From assembly GCA_001602435.1 (NCBI GenBank), contig CP012156.1, positions 2,314,001-2,378,000 on the forward strand: 64,000 nucleotides of DNA. Reading direction: 5' to 3'. Made by a program: the position numbers and the translations under genes. Below are positions 60,311 through 64,000 of the stretch, piece by piece (position 1 is the stretch's first letter; each line of letters starts with the position of its first letter). The DNA comes from Hyphomonadaceae bacterium UKL13-1. GTDB lineage: Bacteria; Pseudomonadota; Alphaproteobacteria; Caulobacterales; Aquidulcibacteraceae. Below the pieces are notes generated by a model. It did no database searches. It worked only from the letters and a program-made list of their open reading frames with translations, and was not told the origin of the DNA.

Positions 60311-61246
60311 ATGGCCTTACCAACTGCATTTCAGGGGCGCTTGCGCCTGCCCATCGTTGCGGCACCCATGTTTCTGGTATCCGGCCCGGAATTGGTCACA
60401 GCCTGCTGTAAGGCCGGTATCTTGGGGACATTTCCCGCGCTCAACCAACGCACGAGCGAAGGCTATGCCGAGTGGCTCGATCTCATCCAAGCCGCATTGA
60501 CCCCGCAAGATGCGCCCTTTGGCGTGAACCTCATTGTGCACAAGACAAATCCACGCTTGGCTGCGGACGTCAAAATCTCCAGCGACAAGAAAATTCCACT
60601 CGCGATCACCTCGCTTGGGGCCGTGAAGGATGTGGTGCAGGCCATTCATGACGGCGGCGGCCTCGTCTTCCACGATGTGACGAATATGAAGCATGCGGAA
60701 AAAGCGATGGAGGCGGGCGTTGATGGCCTGATCCCAGTCTGTGCCGGGGCCGGTGGCCATGCAGGCACTTTGTCGCCCTTTGCACTGGTCACAGAATTGC
60801 GCGCAGCTTTTCCAGATACCTGCATCGCACTTTCGGGCGTGATGTCGACGGGTCGCCATGTTGCCACCGCCCGCATGTTAGGCGCGGACTTGGCCTATAT
60901 GGGCACGCGTTTTATCGCGACCAATGAGAGCCGCGGCCAAGACGATTATAAGCAGATGATCGAGGACAGCGAAGCGGCCGACATTGTCTATACGCCTAAG
61001 ATCAGCGGTATCCCGGCCAATTTCCTGATCCCATCGCTTCTGCAAAATGGTCTCGACCCCGTCACCATGGAGCCCAAGACCCATGTCGATATGGGCGAAG
61101 AACTCAATGCGGGCAAAGCTTGGTCGACCATCTGGTCGGCGGGGCAAGGCGTCGGGGCGATCCACGACACTTTGCCAGTCAAAGACCTCATTGATCGGCT
61201 TGAAACTGAGTATCGGGCCGCCCTTGCCGAAGCAAAAGGATTTTAG
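60311..61246 (+). CDS. Nitronate monooxygenase (2-nitropropane dioxygenase-like)
   Basis: A 311-residue FMN-dependent TIM-barrel enzyme that oxidises alkyl nitronates or serves as a NAD(P)H flavin oxidoreductase. LRLPIVAAPMFLVSGPELVT, then CAGAGGHAGTLSPFALVTEL (with the conserved His of GGHAG) and GADLAYMGTRFIATNES are family blocks. ATG 60311 with GGGGAG eight bases upstream is preferred to the longer frame from 60245. It precedes the SDR gene by only three bases, so they are probably an operon. Confidence 0.9.
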   Translation: MALPTAFQGRLRLPIVAAPMFLVSGPELVTACCKAGILGTFPALNQRTSEGYAEWLDLIQAALTPQDAPFGVNLIVHKTNPRLAADVKISSDKKIPLAITSLGAVKDVVQAIHDGGGLVFHDVTNMKHAEKAMEAGVDGLIPVCAGAGGHAGTLSPFALVTELRAAFPDTCIALSGVMSTGRHVATARMLGADLAYMGTRFIATNESRGQDDYKQMIEDSEAADIVYTPKISGIPANFLIPSLLQNGLDPVTMEPKTHVDMGEELNAGKAWSTIWSAGQGVGAIHDTLPVKDLIDRLETEYRAALAEAKGF

Positions 61247-61249
61247 ACC

Positions 61250-62059
61250 ATGGCTAGTTTTGAAGACAAAGTCGCGATCATTACCGGGTCTGCAACTGGG
61301 CTAGGCGCATCCACCGCGTTAAAACTATCTGCTTCAGGCGCACGCATCATCCTGAATTACTCCAAAAGCCAAGCCGAATGTGAAGCGACCGCGCAAGCCT
61401 GCTTGGCGGCTGGCGCAAAGGATGTGCGCGTTGTGCAAGGCAATGTCGCCGTCGATCAAGATTGCCGCAAGATCGCGGCAGCCGCAGAGGACTGGGGCCA
61501 AGTGGACATTCTGGTCAATAATGCTGGCACAACCAAACACGCACCCAATCATGGTGATATGGATGCCTTAGAGGCCGAGGACTTCCTACATCTTTATAAC
61601 GTCAATACGGTCGGCCCGTTTATGATGGTGCGGGCGGCAAAGCCCTTATTGCTCGCTGCTTATGCGAAAACCCAAAATGCGAGCTCAGTGGTGATGATCT
61701 CCTCCATTGCAGGCGTCATCGGGATTGGATCCTCGGTTGCCTATGCCGCGACCAAGGGTGCCCTGAATACGATGACTAAATCTTTGGCACGGGGTTTAGC
61801 CCCAGCGATTCGGGTCAATGCTGTTTGTCCTGGCTTTATTGATACGCGCTGGTTCACGGATGCATTCGGTGAAGACACCACCGCGAAAATCCGAGAAAAC
61901 GTGAAGAAACAAGTGCCTCTGCAAGTTGCGTCGGGTCCGGACGATATTGCCGACACGGTTGCCTTCTTTTGTTCTTCCGCTTCACGCCACATCACGGGTG
62001 AAACCTTGCTCGTGGATGCCGGACTCCATCTCGGCGCAAGCATCCGTGCACCGACATAA
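61250..62059 (+). CDS. Short-chain dehydrogenase/reductase (SDR)
   Basis: A 269-residue classical SDR. The cofactor motif is ITGSATGLGASTALKLSASG (TGxxxGxG), followed by ILVNNAGTTKHAPN and the catalytic SSIAGVIGIGSSVAYAATKG with the Tyr-x3-Lys pair. The catalytic Asn-Ser-Tyr-Lys set is intact. ATG 61250 lies three bases after the nitronate monooxygenase stop. Substrate unknown; its neighbour suggests a role in detoxification or nitro/nitronate catabolism, but this is inference. Confidence 0.9.
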   Translation: MASFEDKVAIITGSATGLGASTALKLSASGARIILNYSKSQAECEATAQACLAAGAKDVRVVQGNVAVDQDCRKIAAAAEDWGQVDILVNNAGTTKHAPNHGDMDALEAEDFLHLYNVNTVGPFMMVRAAKPLLLAAYAKTQNASSVVMISSIAGVIGIGSSVAYAATKGALNTMTKSLARGLAPAIRVNAVCPGFIDTRWFTDAFGEDTTAKIRENVKKQVPLQVASGPDDIADTVAFFCSSASRHITGETLLVDAGLHLGASIRAPT

Positions 62060-62183
62060 GTTACCGCACGCTTATTAGTCATTTTTTGATGTTTTATGAT
62101 TAAAGAAGATGCACGACGCGACTAATCGCGTCCGCCAGATGTTCAGTGCGATTGCAAACGAGGTGTTGCGCTGATGTCATAGC

Positions 62184-62203
62184 GGCGAAGTTCGAACTTC
62201 GCC
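62184..62203. promoter_or_regulatory. Perfect 20-bp palindrome in the porin leader
   Basis: Arms GGCGAAGTTC and GAACTTCGCC form an uninterrupted palindrome, 60 bases before ATG 62264. There is no T-tract on either strand, so it is not a terminator; an operator or an mRNA hairpin is more likely. The gap 62060-62263 otherwise shows no gene. Confidence 0.55.
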
Positions 62204-62263
62204 AAAAAGGCGAATGTACATTACAAGGGGTCGCACCTTCCGCGGCTTCCACAGGGGACTAAA

Positions 62264-62965
62264 ATGAAACTCAAAGCACTCCTTTTGGCTACAGCCTTGG
62301 TTTGTGGCGCTCCCGCCGTCGCTTCCGCGCAAGAAACCACCACTTCGGTGAACGTAGGTGTAGCTTCCAGCTACCAGTTCCGCGGTGTGAACCAAAACAT
62401 TGACGACACCGGCCAAGTCTTCGGCGGCGTGGACCTGTCAGCTGGTTCCTTTTATGTCGGCACCTGGTTGTCGAACGTAGATTTCGGCAGCAAAGCCAAT
62501 CTGGAAGTCGACCTCTATGCTGGCTACAAGCCACAAGTTGGCCCTGTCACTTTGGACATCGGCGTTCTGGCTTACACCTACCCACAAGAGAGCAGCCTCT
62601 TGGTGTATGAAGGCAAGGTCGCTGGTACCGTCGCAACTGAGTCTGGCGTGTCGCTGACCGGTTCAGTTTTCTATTCGCCAGAATATGGCAAGAATGGCCC
62701 TTCCTACTGGTATTATGAAGCTGCTGTGTCGGCTCCAATCCCAGGCGCAAAAGTTGGCCCATTCGCTCTGTCCGCCAGCGCTTCGGTTGGTAGCTTGAAC
62801 GCAGAAACCAACACTGTGTTGCCAGACTACACCAACTGGAAAGTCGGTCTGACAGCTGCGACTGAAGGTGGCTGGGCTGTAGACCTGTTCTACACCGACA
62901 CCGACGTCGACAACAACAATCTTTACGAAGGTAAGGGCGTTGTTCAGTTGAAGCGCACCTTCTAA
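62264..62965 (+). CDS. TorF-family putative porin
   Basis: A 233-residue outer-membrane beta-barrel. Signal peptide LKALLLATALVCGAPAVASA, cleaved before QETT. The mature part is a series of beta strands (NVGVASSYQFRGVNQNIDD, FGGVDLSAGSFYVGTW, SNVDFGSKANLEVDLYAGY) ending in a C-terminal Phe (VVQLKRTF), the usual assembly signal. The YQFRGVNQ start pattern is typical of the TIGR02001/TorF family. Substrate unknown. SD GGGGAC precedes ATG 62264. Confidence 0.9.
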   Translation: MKLKALLLATALVCGAPAVASAQETTTSVNVGVASSYQFRGVNQNIDDTGQVFGGVDLSAGSFYVGTWLSNVDFGSKANLEVDLYAGYKPQVGPVTLDIGVLAYTYPQESSLLVYEGKVAGTVATESGVSLTGSVFYSPEYGKNGPSYWYYEAAVSAPIPGAKVGPFALSASASVGSLNAETNTVLPDYTNWKVGLTAATEGGWAVDLFYTDTDVDNNNLYEGKGVVQLKRTF

Positions 62966-62990
62966 GAACGACTTCTAAAGTCAAAGAGAA

Positions 62991-63021
62991 AGGCCGTAAG
63001 CTTATGCTTGCGGCCTTTTTC
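62991..63021. terminator. Terminator after the porin gene
   Basis: AGGCCGTAAGC / GCTTGCGGCCT arms with TTAT loop, followed by TTTTTCTTT. It lies in the 77-base convergent gap with the CNNM gene. Confidence 0.88.
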
Positions 63022-63042
63022 TTTGCGCCATTTTTGAACGCC

Positions 63043-64000
63043 CTAGTCCTTGTCGCTCGCCACTTCCGGCGTGATGCGGATTGCCAAGATCTGATTGCGA
63101 TGCTTGCGCAAGATCTGGAAGCGATAGCCGTGGAAGGCAAAGCGTTGGCCGGGATCGGGGATAGCTTGGGCCTCATGGATCACAAGACCGGCGATGGTCA
63201 CAGCTTCCTCGTCGGGCAAATCCCAGTCCATGGCGCGATTAAGGTCGCGAATAGGCACAGCCCCATCCACATTGACTGACCCATCTGGCTGCGGCCGGAC
63301 GCCTTGAATGGCAATATCATGCTCGTCCACAATATCGCCGACGATTTCTTCCAAAATGTCCTCCAAGGTCACGAGACCTTGAAGCGCACCATATTCATCG
63401 ACCACACAGGCGACATGGCTGCGACGCTTGAGGAATTCTTCTAATTGTTCCTTCAAGGTCGTGGTATCGGGCACGAACCAGGGCGGGCGAATGATGGCCT
63501 TCAGGTCAATTGCATCCAGATCGCCTTGCGCGTCGGCAATGGCTTGCAACAAATCCTTGGCGTGCAAAATCCCGACGATGTTTTCTTGATCACCCTCGTA
63601 GAGCGGCAGGCGCGAGTGCTGGGTCTGCAGCACTTGCATGACGATTTCGCGTGGCGGCAATTCCACATCAATCGTCTTCATATTCTTGCGGTGGATCATG
63701 ACGTCTGAGACGTCGAGCTCTTCCAAATCAAGGACGCCTGCAACCCGGTCCCGATCCGACTTCTCCACGCTGCCTTCGTGCTTGCCGAGTTCAATCGCGC
63801 CGCGAATTTCTTCCATCGTCGCATCTTCATCGGTGACGCGGTCGAGCTTGACGCCAAAGATCTGCAGCGTCGCCCGCACGATCCAGCGCACCGCCGTTAC
63901 AATCGGGCTCAACAGCGTGACAGACCATTGCACCGGCAGCGACACCCACCGTGCCGTCGCCTCTGGATATGAGAAGGCAAAGGTCTTGGGCATGACTTCG
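63043..64000 (-). CDS. CNNM/CorC-family transporter, C-terminal part (continues past the window)
   Basis: The frame is open at base 64000, so the N-terminal membrane domain is only partly seen (WSVTLLSPIVTAVRWIVRAT). It continues with two CBS domains (VSDVMIHRKNMKTIDVELPP and PDTTTLKEQLEEFLKRRSHV, with GILHAKDLLQAI and GLVTLEDILEEIVGDI) and the CorC_HlyC domain ending in AFHGYRFQILRKHRNQIL. Such CNNM-type proteins are implicated in magnesium/cobalt transport. The CBS pair binds adenine nucleotides in relatives. Converges with the porin gene over a terminator. Confidence 0.88.
   Translation of the reverse strand, partial: EVMPKTFAFSYPEATARWVSLPVQWSVTLLSPIVTAVRWIVRATLQIFGVKLDRVTDEDATMEEIRGAIELGKHEGSVEKSDRDRVAGVLDLEELDVSDVMIHRKNMKTIDVELPPREIVMQVLQTQHSRLPLYEGDQENIVGILHAKDLLQAIADAQGDLDAIDLKAIIRPPWFVPDTTTLKEQLEEFLKRRSHVACVVDEYGALQGLVTLEDILEEIVGDIVDEHDIAIQGVRPQPDGSVNVDGAVPIRDLNRAMDWDLPDEEAVTIAGLVIHEAQAIPDPGQRFAFHGYRFQILRKHRNQILAIRITPEVASDKD

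Overview
The window is chromosomal DNA of a flagellated alphaproteobacterium, moderately GC-rich and densely packed. Lineage markers are a MucR/Ros regulator, short (about 274-residue) tandem flagellins of the Caulobacter type, a DUF2336 protein, metXW, a System I cytochrome c maturation (ccm) set, and GATTC (a GANTC/CcrM site) inside flagellin promoters. A Caulobacterales/Hyphomonadaceae-like origin fits best; genus cannot be decided from the sequence alone. No phage, insertion sequence, CRISPR array, rRNA or tRNA gene was seen.

Layout. 1-8.6 kb: the end of ileS, a DMT exporter, a DCC/DUF2256 pair, a TetR-hydrolase-quinone reductase operon, a response regulator, and a hydrolase/DUF1499/DUF2855 group. 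8.7-11.7 kb: metX-metW-ccmA-ccmB with overlapping stops and starts. 11.7-12.2 kb: a noncoding island with three palindromic repeats. 12.2-16.5 kb: tlpA diverging from argH-lptM-lysA-yciB. 16.6-29.6 kb: housekeeping and accessory enzymes, including a prolyl oligopeptidase, a TetR/epimerase divergon, an enoyl-CoA hydratase, a creatininase/UbiH-like/VOC operon, an ATP-grasp protein and a PfkB kinase. 29.6-33.9 kb: a GldA/GldF/GldG-like ABC-2 exporter with a DUF4340 protein. 34.0-35.5 kb: ccmC-ccmD-ccmG. 35.5-40.6 kb: the flagellin island. 40.7-50 kb: acyl-CoA dehydrogenase, CCA-adding enzyme, acyl-CoA synthetase, creA, uvrC-pgsA and a PAS protein. 50-54.4 kb: mucR, a 460-bp AT-rich gap, DUF2336, enoyl-CoA hydratase, and a ydbL/ynbE pair. 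54.4-60.2 kb: an M23 peptidase diverging from a 1404-residue YdbH-like protein. 60.3-64 kb: nitronate monooxygenase, an SDR, a TorF-like porin and the C-terminal part of a CNNM/CorC protein.

The most notable region is 35.8-40.6 kb. Four full-length flagellins are preceded by a 124-residue 'mini-flagellin' that keeps only the two terminal flagellin segments. Four of the five genes carry a GGTAAC-type promoter-proximal motif; in three of them it is a fixed GGTAAC-N4-GATTC-N10-GGTAA element. All five mRNA leaders can form a small hairpin with an A-rich loop ending 25-29 nt before the AUG. Stem sequences differ but pairing is kept, which suggests a conserved post-transcriptional control element, possibly the target of an FlbT-like regulator.

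Genome compaction is marked. Many tandem genes overlap as ATGA, GTGA or TGATG, and six of the ten convergent pairs share exactly four bases (TTAA or CTAA), so no separate terminator lies between them.
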